From NCBI RefSeq assembly GCF_904846605.1, contig NZ_CAJHBI010000007.1, forward strand, positions 59,467 to 123,466: a DNA stretch of 64,000 nt, read 5' to 3'. Of this stretch, positions 8,863 to 16,821 are shown piece after piece. The notes under the pieces were generated by a model that saw only the letters and a list, made by a program, of their open reading frames with translations, was not told the DNA's origin and did not search any database. Made by a program: the position numbers and the translations under genes. Within the stretch, counting starts at the first letter, position 1, and the number at the start of each line of letters is the position of its first letter. This stretch comes from Psychrobacter sp. 72-O-c. Its GTDB lineage: Bacteria; Pseudomonadota; Gammaproteobacteria; Pseudomonadales; Moraxellaceae.

Positions 8863-10482
8863 TCATCTTAAATACAGGTCATCTAAAAAATCTTGTTGCC
8901 AGGCGTGTGAATTATCCTGCTGTAACCCTTGAAATAACGTTTGATAGCGATTCTTTCGCTGCGCTAATGGCATCTCCAAGGCAGTTTTTAAACCGTGTAT
9001 GATGCTTTTTGGCTGGTGCGGGTCGATAATGACCGCCGCTTGCATTTGTTCAGCAGCCCCTGCATAACGTGACAGCAACAACACACCAGGATTATCAGGA
9101 TTTTGGGCGGCAATATATTCTTTGGCGACTAGATTCATGCCATCTTTAAGCGAATTTACCCAACCGACATCACTATGCCAAAACGCTGTCATCAGCATCT
9201 CTTGGCTTAACACTTTTTCGCTATACGCAATCGCCTTCCAGTTATTTATATAGTCATCGTTTTTAAAGGTATCTGCTTCAGAAGCATCGGCTTTAAAGAC
9301 ATCCGTTCTACAAGCATTAGGCAAAAATTGTTGATTAACGTTATTAACGGCTTGTCTGACACCTTTATAAAGTCGTTGATAAACCGGTAAATCTAAGCGG
9401 CTAGGACATGCAATTTGTAATAATTTTAGCTGATTTTGATACGTAGGATATTGTTGTAAAAAATAGCGATACGCCGTAAAACGCTCTAATAAACCTTTAG
9501 AATAATCAATCCTATCTACAGCAATTATCTGTTGTGCGGCAGGCTTCATAGTATTTTTTTTCTGAGTATCTTTTGCAGCTTGTAGAGATAAAGGTGAGGA
9601 TAAATTGACTACCTGCTGCTGGATTTTTGCTACATTTACGCCGATTGGATAGGCATTAATAACTAAACGATGCGTGGTGGCTGATTCTAAGTCAAGGTCT
9701 AGATTGAGCATTAACTGCACACCAGCTGACGGGTTAGATTTAGCAAAATCTCGCTTGGTATGTGACGTGTTTATTAGCGGATCTTTCAAATGACTTTCTT
9801 TTAAAAAGCTACCTTTTAAATAATGCTGGAAAACGGCAAGACAGTTGGCTTTATCTTGCTGAGTTTGCGTGCCGAGTACATCATAATAGGCAAGACGCTT
9901 AATAAGTTCAGAGCTTTTATCGAGCTGTTGCCAAAATGCCAATGGGACAAACGGAATGTGCAAAAAAAAGCCGATACGATTGCTCATGCCCAATTGTCGA
10001 CAATAATACGCCACACTTAAAAAGTGATAGTCATGCACCCAAATCACATCATTGGGTTGGATGAGTTTTTTTAATTGTCTAGCAAAAAGACAGTTTACCG
10101 CTTGATAGCCTGCATAATCTTGCGGTGCTTGGCTGATTAAATCGGTTTGCTCGTGTAACAGTGGCCACAGTACATTATTGGCGAATCCACAGTAAAAATG
10201 CTGATATTGTTTGGTCGTTAGGGCAATGGTGACATAAGTAACCATTGTATTAGCTCTTTGTAGATCAGCGCTTGCTAAAGAAGTTTGTTTGCTACTGCTA
10301 AATTCATTAGTAGCGCAGTCGTCATCGGTATCAACATGAGCATCAACAATGTTGCCATTCCAGCCCATCCAGATGTCTGAATTACCTATTAACACATCGT
10401 GCAATGCTACTGCAAGTCCGCCTGCCATCGGGTTATTGTCGGGCATTTTAACCCGGTTAGATAAGACGATTAGGCGGCTCAT
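8863..10482 (-). CDS. otsA: Alpha,alpha-trehalose-phosphate synthase
   Basis: 539 residues of the GT20 family, which joins UDP-glucose and glucose-6-phosphate to make trehalose-6-phosphate. Conserved parts are LIVLSNRV and AGGLAVALHDVL at the N-terminus, VWVHDYHFLSVA, AVDRIDYSKGLLERF near residue 325, and SLKDGMNLVAKEYIAAQ near 445. E. coli OtsA has about 474 residues; the excess lies in two poorly conserved inserts (around 220-265 and 395-415, the latter with acidic near-repeats such as VFKADASEADTFKNDD). The gene overlaps otsB by four bases. Expected role: trehalose for osmotic, cold or desiccation tolerance. Confidence 0.95.
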   Translation of the reverse strand: MSRLIVLSNRVKMPDNNPMAGGLAVALHDVLIGNSDIWMGWNGNIVDAHVDTDDDCATNEFSSSKQTSLASADLQRANTMVTYVTIALTTKQYQHFYCGFANNVLWPLLHEQTDLISQAPQDYAGYQAVNCLFARQLKKLIQPNDVIWVHDYHFLSVAYYCRQLGMSNRIGFFLHIPFVPLAFWQQLDKSSELIKRLAYYDVLGTQTQQDKANCLAVFQHYLKGSFLKESHLKDPLINTSHTKRDFAKSNPSAGVQLMLNLDLDLESATTHRLVINAYPIGVNVAKIQQQVVNLSSPLSLQAAKDTQKKNTMKPAAQQIIAVDRIDYSKGLLERFTAYRYFLQQYPTYQNQLKLLQIACPSRLDLPVYQRLYKGVRQAVNNVNQQFLPNACRTDVFKADASEADTFKNDDYINNWKAIAYSEKVLSQEMLMTAFWHSDVGWVNSLKDGMNLVAKEYIAAQNPDNPGVLLLSRYAGAAEQMQAAVIIDPHQPKSIIHGLKTALEMPLAQRKNRYQTLFQGLQQDNSHAWQQDFLDDLYLR

Positions 10483-11441
10483 ATGACATGTCTCGTTGTT
10501 TTTTTGGCAGTAGGGAAATTAGCGTCTGCTAACTCAAACGCTAGAGTGGCGCGTTTTTGGTAAAAGGTCAGGAAACTGTCAAGTAAAACAGTAACCTCAT
10601 GAATACTATGCAAATAATAATGAGCGCAAGTGGGCTCACTACCAACTTTAATACCCATACCGTTTAATGAACCCTTTACTAGCTTGTGGTTTTTTCCTGT
10701 TGACCTATTTTCTTCTATTAAATTGTTATTTTCTATTAACCTACTGTCACCTTGTACTGCCATAAATCCTGCTTCATCGGTGATGTCATCACCAATAAAA
10801 ATAGCGCAAAGGTTATTGCTGGTTTGCATTTTTTTCAGTAAGGTCAAAATTGCTTTGCCTTTATTTACCCCTTTTGGAACGATCTCCCAAACATATTTAC
10901 CTTTTTTTAATATCCAATTAGCATAATTTTTTAATATTCTCGACATAATGCTATAAGCCATATCGGCTAAAGCAGGATTTTGCCGATAATGTAGGGCGAC
11001 GGAATATGGTTTATCTTCTATGGCGAAGTCATCATAGGGCAAACAAGATTGGATGAGAGCCTGCCTTATGGCGTCAAGTTCGATGATATCAACCTGCGCG
11101 ACGTTGGTATCGTCGTTGTCTTTCTTACCATCAAATGCTATTTCTAAGCCATGAGTTGCTGCAATCGGTAACTGTATAGGAGACAGCATTTGCCTTGCTT
11201 CAGAAAGACTGCGTCCTGTCACGATCGCGATCTTAACGCCATAACTTTGTATTTTTTTTAAAAGCATTAATGTTGTATTTGGGATGACGCTGTCTTTTGG
11301 ATTAAACGTAAAATCTGAAAGTGTGCCATCTATATCCAAAAACAAACAATAGTCCTGCTGATTAGATAAATAATCGGCAAAGTTTCTTGGCTGAATGTAT
11401 ATAGATGGCACATTTAAGCTAGGGCTTCTTGCTGAAGTCAT
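10479..11441 (-). CDS. otsB: Trehalose-6-phosphate phosphatase
   Basis: 320 residues of the HAD superfamily. Motif I is LFLDIDGTLSDF with the nucleophile and acid/base aspartates near residue 36, motif II is IAIVTGRSL, the Lys of motif III lies around VNKGKAIL, and motif IV is FIGDDITDEAGF. It dephosphorylates the OtsA product to trehalose. It is longer than E. coli OtsB (about 266) through a loop after motif IV (GDSRLIENNNLIEENRS) and N- and C-terminal extensions. It precedes otsA and overlaps it by four bases (ATGA), the usual otsBA operon order. Confidence 0.94.
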   Translation of the reverse strand: MTSARSPSLNVPSIYIQPRNFADYLSNQQDYCLFLDIDGTLSDFTFNPKDSVIPNTTLMLLKKIQSYGVKIAIVTGRSLSEARQMLSPIQLPIAATHGLEIAFDGKKDNDDTNVAQVDIIELDAIRQALIQSCLPYDDFAIEDKPYSVALHYRQNPALADMAYSIMSRILKNYANWILKKGKYVWEIVPKGVNKGKAILTLLKKMQTSNNLCAIFIGDDITDEAGFMAVQGDSRLIENNNLIEENRSTGKNHKLVKGSLNGMGIKVGSEPTCAHYYLHSIHEVTVLLDSFLTFYQKRATLAFELADANFPTAKKTTRHVI

Positions 11442-11546
11442 ACCTTTTCCTCTTTAAAAGGGCATCATATAGGGATTTGTATTTTGGCCTAATTCATCCT
11501 AAATTTGAGATAAGCTATCTGCTGAAATTCCGCATGTTTTTAAGTG

Positions 11547-11777
11547 CTAGTTCATAAAGAAAACCAATAATTTATAAGTACACCAACAACAAGCAGTAAG
11601 AGCTGATAATGAGTTTGCCATAAACCAATTTACACTTTGTTGGCGATAATGTTCACTTTGGCATAAGTTCTGTAACTTATTAAGCACCGTCCCAACCAAC
11701 AAGCGTCTGTTAAGCAATGCTTCATTCACAGTCTCAAGATGTTGCCCTTTTATGTTCTTACGCAGTTTATTACTCAC
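11547..11777 (-). pseudogene. C-terminal remnant of an IS982-family transposase
   Basis: The frame reads ETVNEALLNRRLLVGTVLNK, then QNLCQSEHYRQQSVNWFMAN and LSALTACCW. IS982 transposases end with a very similar run (R..IE.V...LK...Q.EH.RHRS..N......GL.AY...). Only the last 60-70 residues remain and the final residues are scrambled. No inverted terminal repeats are evident. It sits between otsB and a second relic, so this spot has collected mobile debris. Confidence 0.55.
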
Positions 11778-11789
11778 CTAATTACAGGG

Positions 11790-11867
11790 GAAGATATGCT
11801 GCTTGTTGTTCTATATAATCATCAAATTAGCCAGCTAAAAGTTGAGCAGCTAAAAAAGGTAAATTTT
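11790..11867 (+). pseudogene. Internally deleted fragment of a DNA2-like helicase C-terminus
   Basis: The frame reads EDMLLVVLYNHQISQLK immediately followed by VEQLKKVNFSDA. The intact helicase at 26346-29870 has EDMLFVAPYNHQVSKLK and, about 80 residues later, VEQLKKVNLFSA at its end. The relic therefore joins two distant parts of a homologous gene. At the junction (about 11840) CAGCTAAAA occurs on both sides, as expected of a deletion between short direct repeats. Similarity ends after about 11867. Confidence 0.6.
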
Positions 11868-11942
11868 TCTGATGCGATGATGTACATGGATAATACGAAC
11901 GATATATTTCTATATAGAAAACCTGCAGGTGAATATGGCTGA

Positions 11943-12293
11943 TGTAAGCTGAAGAATCTATAAACATGAACTTAGTAAGCTAAGCCCATCAACAGTAGTT
12001 CATCATAAATAAGAAACCACTCTTTTATGCAGCATAAAGATGTTATATTCTGGAAAAAATAATAGTCTTAGACAATCGAAAGTCACGCGTAGTATTTTAG
12101 AACGACGGTGTTTCAAAAAGTATGCTGGCATTAGACAATGAAACTAATTTTAGTATGCCTTTGCCAACATTACGACAAAGGCATCAAATTATAAGCTAGG
12201 ACTAGCGCTTACTACTCGTTATCGTTTTATAGCTGCTGACTCAATTAGAAAGAACCCTAAAAAATAATACCGTTTAAACATCAATTAAGGGCG
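11943..12293. other. Intergenic region with one perfect hairpin
   Basis: No gene is visible. It holds a 9-bp perfect inverted repeat, ATGCCTTTG at 12155-12163 and CAAAGGCAT at 12176-12184, with a 12-nt loop. There is no T-tract, so a role as terminator of the minus-strand hydrolase gene is doubtful. Confidence 0.4.
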
Positions 12294-13094
12294 TTATGAA
12301 TGGGCTGAAATGAAATCAGAAATATACTTATTAACAATTTCTGGTTGCTCAAGCGCCACTGAATGGCCCGCTTTTGGAATCACAAACATCTGACTCTCAG
12401 CTACGGTTTGGGCGATATTTTCGGACAGCGGCACTTCATACGCATGGTCTTGCTCACCTGCCAATATCAGCATAGGAACTTTACAGCCCTTAAGCTCATT
12501 TAACACGCCGGTACGATGAATAACACCATGAGCGCTGCGCGCAATATCCGGTCCCAGTTTTAACATATAATCACGCCAGTGCTCGCGCTCGGTCGCACGG
12601 GAAGGGTCTGCCAAATAGTCATCACCAAACATGATGTACATAAGTGTATCGATGAACGGCTCGGTACCTTGTGCGCTTACACCATCAATTAGGGGCGAAA
12701 AATCGGCCAATTTGTATTCAAGTTCTCCGCTGCACCCAAGTACAATACAACCCTTCAGCAAGTCTGGGCGGCGAGCGGCTAAGCGCAGTGCAATGAAGCC
12801 TCCCATAGAGTTGCCGGCAAAGAAGCAAGGCCCTAGGTTAAGTGCCTCAATTAATGCCACGGCATCGTCAGTAAGCGTATCCATATCGACGCTTTTTAGT
12901 TCCGAGCCGGCACTTTGTCCTTGGTTTCGATGGTCATAGCTCACAATTCGAATATGTTTAGAAAGATGCGCTATTTGGTGAGCGAACATTTTTTGGTCAA
13001 AAAATAGAGAGTGACTCAGTACTAACACTGGAGCATCTTTAGGGCCTTGATCGTCATAAAACAGTGTGGTTCCGTTAACATTAATCTTTGGCAT
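12294..13094 (-). CDS. Alpha/beta-fold hydrolase (PcaD-like)
   Basis: About 266 residues. The fold starts with LVLSHSLFFDQKMF, the nucleophile elbow is FAGNSMGGFIALRLA, the acid is in LAGEQDHAYEVP, and the His is in PKAGHSVALEQPE, giving a full Ser-Asp-His triad. The arrangement resembles 3-oxoadipate enol-lactonases and related esterases, but no aromatic catabolism genes are nearby, so the substrate is open. ATG at 13094 preceded by AAAGGGA is preferred over an upstream ATG 17 codons earlier without a ribosome site. Confidence 0.85.
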   Translation of the reverse strand: MPKINVNGTTLFYDDQGPKDAPVLVLSHSLFFDQKMFAHQIAHLSKHIRIVSYDHRNQGQSAGSELKSVDMDTLTDDAVALIEALNLGPCFFAGNSMGGFIALRLAARRPDLLKGCIVLGCSGELEYKLADFSPLIDGVSAQGTEPFIDTLMYIMFGDDYLADPSRATEREHWRDYMLKLGPDIARSAHGVIHRTGVLNELKGCKVPMLILAGEQDHAYEVPLSENIAQTVAESQMFVIPKAGHSVALEQPEIVNKYISDFISAHS

Positions 13095-13393
13095 AGTTTT
13101 TCCCTTTGTATAAATATTATTAAACCTAATGGCACTTATATTCAAAGTGCTACATTTACTTTAATTGTTTCACTCTAATACTTCTACCAGAACTCCTAAG
13201 TCTTTGAAAGTGCTAAATTGTGATGTCAAATTGTATCTGTATAGCTATAAAGATAATTTGGTGGATATCAGTGCTTTCAATGAATTCTCGATTGATAATG
13301 ATCTATAAAAATCCAAGATAGATATGAAGTAAATTTTACTGGCAGACTGTTTGATTAAAACCTTCCAAGTTAATGTCTATGAGATTGACAACA

Positions 13394-13539
13394 TATAGTC
13401 GATTCAATTTAAAAACGATACAGTGCTACTGGGATGAACTTTTTGCAGCCTCTGTTACGCTTGCGAACAGCACGCCAGAAAAATTTATACCAGTAGCACG
13501 TTGATATAAGCGACTCTCTTTTATTGTGAATCGACTATA
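13394..13539. repeat. MITE-like element, copy 1 (146 bp)
   Basis: The ends are a perfect 13-bp inverted repeat, TATAGTCGATTCA at 13394-13406 and TGAATCGACTATA at 13527-13539. The interior is homologous, in opposite orientation, to 33999-34152: for example GCAGCCTCTGTTACGCTTGC here and the complement of the matching block there. It carries no coding frame. Size, terminal inverted repeats and dispersal fit a miniature inverted-repeat transposable element or an extragenic repeat family. It lies just outside the left end of the island. The rest of 13095-13394 shows nothing recognisable. Confidence 0.75.
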
Positions 13540-13583
13540 GTTCATTTTGGTCACAGTGCTGTTTTTTAGACTTTTAGACTTTT

Positions 13584-13738
13584 AATATGTTAGATAAACT
13601 TAGTAATTAGAGCGACTAGCTAATACTGAAAATCGCCACAGCCCCTGAAAATTGGACAAAAAAAAGCCTCACTGTGAAGTGAGGCTTTTTCGCTTTATAC
13701 AAGCAAATTTGGAGCGGGAAACCCCAACCTTGGCAAGG
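13584..13738. repeat. Left attachment repeat of the island (displaced tRNA-Gly 3' half and trailer)
   Basis: This stretch is nearly identical to 48632-48804. It contains the tRNA trailer with its terminator hairpin (AGCCTCACT at 13665-13673, AGTGAGGCT at 13678-13686), the acceptor end GGAGCGGGAA (13711-13720) and the anticodon-arm block ACCCCAACCTTGGCAAGG (13721-13738). Compared with the intact tRNA it lacks 18 nt of the T-arm. Weaker similarity extends upstream to about 13547. Homology stops exactly in the anticodon stem at 13738, marking the likely crossover region. A direct repeat of this kind is what integration at a tRNA 3' end leaves. Confidence 0.85.
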
Positions 13739-14009
13739 ACGTAGACCAAAAGTATATTAAGTTTAGTTAAGCTGTAACCCTTTACTTTAAAGGTGCTAAG
13801 CTTTTTATGTTTTGGATAACATCCTAATATAATAACACTATTCTAAGTATAAATATGTTTTTAGTCACCATAAATTTCATGTACAATGACACCAACCAAA
13901 AATTATTTCAATCCCTACTCTTTTGGTATTCATTCACTAATTTATTTTGATATTGAGTAATCAGTTCTAATCTAAGAATGTGTATAGGTGAAAATTCAGG
14001 TTTATCAAT

Positions 14010-14618
14010 ATGGCTAAAAGAACACAGTCCAAGAGTAGAGAGTCGGTTAAGACCATTAATTTAACTGATAATTTTTTGGTGCATGAGCTCGCCAAAAAGC
14101 CATATCAGCTGTTTTGTGAATTATTTTTTGATGAAGTAATAGTAATAAATACTAGATTGGCTTCATGTAAAAAGCTGTATTTTGAGGTCATTCACTTTGA
14201 AGAAACAGTAGGTGAAACACATAATGATGTGTATTATTTTTTTGAAGATTTTAGGTCGGCTTATCAAGTAGAAAGCCAGTTACCTGTTACCGTTCGAAAA
14301 CTAAATTTAACAAACGCTGATATCACTCGTAGAGCCTGGCAGTATCTATTCGATGAGTTTTTAAAATTGGAGCCTGTCAATCCAGTTATTTATCAGGCTA
14401 TCAAAGAAGCAATGCCTGAAAGTATTCAACTAGAAATTTTTCAATGCAAGCTAACCATAGAAAAAATATTAGAACTCAAAAAAATAAAACGCTATCAATA
14501 TGAATATCAGCACAAGTTGTACCGTAATCTAACAACTCATCAAATCCCATCTTTCCCTGATCTAATCCAAGAAGCGAAATATGATATTAAATCAAGAGCT
14601 GCAAATATTGATACCTGA
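14010..14618 (+). CDS. Small protein of the island integration module
   Basis: 202 residues, not recognised as a known domain. It is basic at the N-terminus (MAKRTQSKSRESVK) and mixed alpha/beta in character, with no membrane segment or signal peptide. Its end overlaps the start of the 746-residue recombinase-like gene by 38 bases, and that gene overlaps the tyrosine recombinase by four, so the three form one transcription unit. Three-gene recombinase modules (Tn554 TnpABC, RIT trios, the Gamma-Mobile-Trio of gammaproteobacterial islands) often include a small non-catalytic partner; this is its likely role, by context only. Confidence 0.7.
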   Translation: MAKRTQSKSRESVKTINLTDNFLVHELAKKPYQLFCELFFDEVIVINTRLASCKKLYFEVIHFEETVGETHNDVYYFFEDFRSAYQVESQLPVTVRKLNLTNADITRRAWQYLFDEFLKLEPVNPVIYQAIKEAMPESIQLEIFQCKLTIEKILELKKIKRYQYEYQHKLYRNLTTHQIPSFPDLIQEAKYDIKSRAANIDT

Positions 14619-16821
14619 TACTGAAGACTTGTATACAGATGACGTTAGAAATTTCTTTTTAACGATAGCAAGTTTGGTTTCTATCGACTTCATGGATATT
14701 ACGGTTACTTGTGAAAAGCCATTTATTCTCAGTTCAGAACGTTTAAAAAAAATCCTAGAGTCTTATCAGGGTAAGTTAACCAAATTTGAAAATCCTACTC
14801 GTGCTTTTATAGCCAGCACATATCATCTACCTACTTTAGATGTTGATAATCCTAGTGAACAATGGCTGTGGACTGCTAAGATATGCCATTTACTGATTTA
14901 CTTTGCTCAAAATGGTTTGCCAAGACGAATTAGTGAGACCACTGCTGAGGCTAGGAAGTGGGTGAATCCGTCTAACTATAATCACCAGATATGGGAGCAT
15001 TGTTATAAAATTTTACAAGCAAATAACTTAGGAATTACATATCAAAATTTTGAGAAGTATCGAATTGAGCTTGAAAGCAAAAATGACCCTAGGCTTAAAT
15101 CATTCATTAAAATATACAGAACCATTGATTTTGCATATAACAATAAAGCAAAAATTACTCGCTCTTCCTCAGGTAGAAAACAGGGTAAGCAGAGCAAGTT
15201 AGATGATCCAAAAATAGAGTACATAGCACAAAGTGATGTTGATGACGATACTGACGAGCTCGTATCCGTCACAAATTTTGAACAAACAGATAGTTTTAAT
15301 GATATTAATCGAGAGCGTCTGGATGATCCTGTACCCGATTTCAGTTTTATAAAGCAAAGTACATTAAAAGCGACTGAAAAATTCTCAAGCAATCAGATCT
15401 ATCGTAGAACTCGCGCAAAGTTTGCTCACGCAAATAAAAACGAAAGATTTCTGAGTAGCAATATTCGCTTGCTACCACTTAGTGCTATGCAAAATATATG
15501 CTCTAAATTGTGGCAATGGTTTGACAGCTTTGATAGCGAAGAAACTGATAGGGAAAGAAAACGGGCGATAGCTTATCTATTACTTTCTTTATATACAGGC
15601 TATTCAGTTGCCAAGTTAGCTGAAGATATTGATAAAAATGATAAAAGTATTGTTGATATTAGCGCCCGAAAAAAACGGTGTGATTTTATTGTTCATCTTG
15701 ATATCACTCCATTACGTATTAGAACGATAGGTATAGAGTCTGTGCTTGCTAACCAATTAACGCAGTTCAAGTTACCACTACCTGAACCGTTAGGGATCTT
15801 TTTAACTTATAAAGGTCATCCGGACTCGACATTGATTAATGAAGTTATCGCTAGTTTACGTGAGGACTTAGAGCTACCTTTAATAAGCCTAGGCAGAATC
15901 GAAAAGTCACTGTATACCATTATTTCCCATGAGGTCAGCACCACTCAGCTAGCCAGTATTATCACCTCTCGCAACAGTAAGAAAAGAGCTGATTTATGGT
16001 ACAGCTCACATTCCCTTAAAGATGTGAAAGAGATCTATCATAGAGCCATTGAAATACTCACTGATCGTTGTTATGGCAATCGTTTAGACAAAGTCGAGTA
16101 TCTGTCCGAGGTTGAACTAAGTGATGATGCTATAGGCAGCCAAAACTGCCCTGACTATCCTATAGTGAGTCTATTCATTAGCCACCTGTATCAGAAAGTA
16201 GAAGCAACCACCAATTATATAGAAAAGTTTAATTTTTATAATTTATGGCTTTGGCATGTGTCGTTACTGCTAACCTCTATAAGAGCTGTTGAAGGTGCTC
16301 CTGGTAAATTTAATCAAATCAACTTGAGCAAAGGTTTTGCTTGGATCTCTGACAAAGAGGAACGAGTAAGCGCCAAAAGTCCACGCCTAGTCCCTGTATG
16401 CACATTTTTAGTAGAAGCAATTAAAAATTTCTTAGATTACCTGCGCCGCTTTGTTAGACAATTCGGACGCTTAAACCTTAAGCTGAAATTAGAGGTTGAT
16501 AAAGTATTTAGCTCTGAGCGTCCACTATTGAACTACATTGATAAACAAGGAGCCTTGCAGTCCCTACGTCCTGCAATTATTAGCAAAGAGCTAGGCGATA
16601 ATTTTCGTTTCAAAGTTGACTGGACACGTCATGTTGGACAACGTTTTTTGCATGAACAAGGGGTGGATGAAGCTATTATTCTCGCTATATTTGGTCATGA
16701 GATGATGGGGCAGGAGGCTTGGCGAAAACACTCATCATTAAGTATTGGTGACATATTGTCACCCAGAGATGATTATCAACAGCTAGCAACCAAACTAAAG
16801 CTTAAGCAGGTGATCTCATGA
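14581..16821 (+). CDS. Tyrosine-recombinase-like protein lacking the catalytic tyrosine
   Basis: 746 residues. The C-terminal 170 residues keep the outline of the integrase catalytic domain: an Arg in LLLTSIRAVEGAP, DWTRHVGQRFLHEQGVD in place of the HxxR box, and IFGHEMMGQEAWRKHSSLS in place of the GH...Y box. The residue where Tyr is expected is Lys or His, so strand cleavage by the normal mechanism is unlikely. The N-terminal 550 residues are not recognised. It overlaps both neighbours (38 and 4 bases) and is probably an architectural or target-choosing partner of the 1046-residue recombinase. Confidence 0.72.
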   Translation: MILNQELQILIPDTEDLYTDDVRNFFLTIASLVSIDFMDITVTCEKPFILSSERLKKILESYQGKLTKFENPTRAFIASTYHLPTLDVDNPSEQWLWTAKICHLLIYFAQNGLPRRISETTAEARKWVNPSNYNHQIWEHCYKILQANNLGITYQNFEKYRIELESKNDPRLKSFIKIYRTIDFAYNNKAKITRSSSGRKQGKQSKLDDPKIEYIAQSDVDDDTDELVSVTNFEQTDSFNDINRERLDDPVPDFSFIKQSTLKATEKFSSNQIYRRTRAKFAHANKNERFLSSNIRLLPLSAMQNICSKLWQWFDSFDSEETDRERKRAIAYLLLSLYTGYSVAKLAEDIDKNDKSIVDISARKKRCDFIVHLDITPLRIRTIGIESVLANQLTQFKLPLPEPLGIFLTYKGHPDSTLINEVIASLREDLELPLISLGRIEKSLYTIISHEVSTTQLASIITSRNSKKRADLWYSSHSLKDVKEIYHRAIEILTDRCYGNRLDKVEYLSEVELSDDAIGSQNCPDYPIVSLFISHLYQKVEATTNYIEKFNFYNLWLWHVSLLLTSIRAVEGAPGKFNQINLSKGFAWISDKEERVSAKSPRLVPVCTFLVEAIKNFLDYLRRFVRQFGRLNLKLKLEVDKVFSSERPLLNYIDKQGALQSLRPAIISKELGDNFRFKVDWTRHVGQRFLHEQGVDEAIILAIFGHEMMGQEAWRKHSSLSIGDILSPRDDYQQLATKLKLKQVIS

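Noticed and set aside
11739..11942. A 67-codon plus-strand gene
   Set aside because: Its first half matches two separated parts of the helicase C-terminus joined by a deletion; the rest is unsupported, so it is called a relic.
13711..13738. A second tRNA-Gly gene
   Set aside because: Only the acceptor end and part of the anticodon arm are present; the T-arm and 5' half are missing, so it cannot fold as a tRNA.
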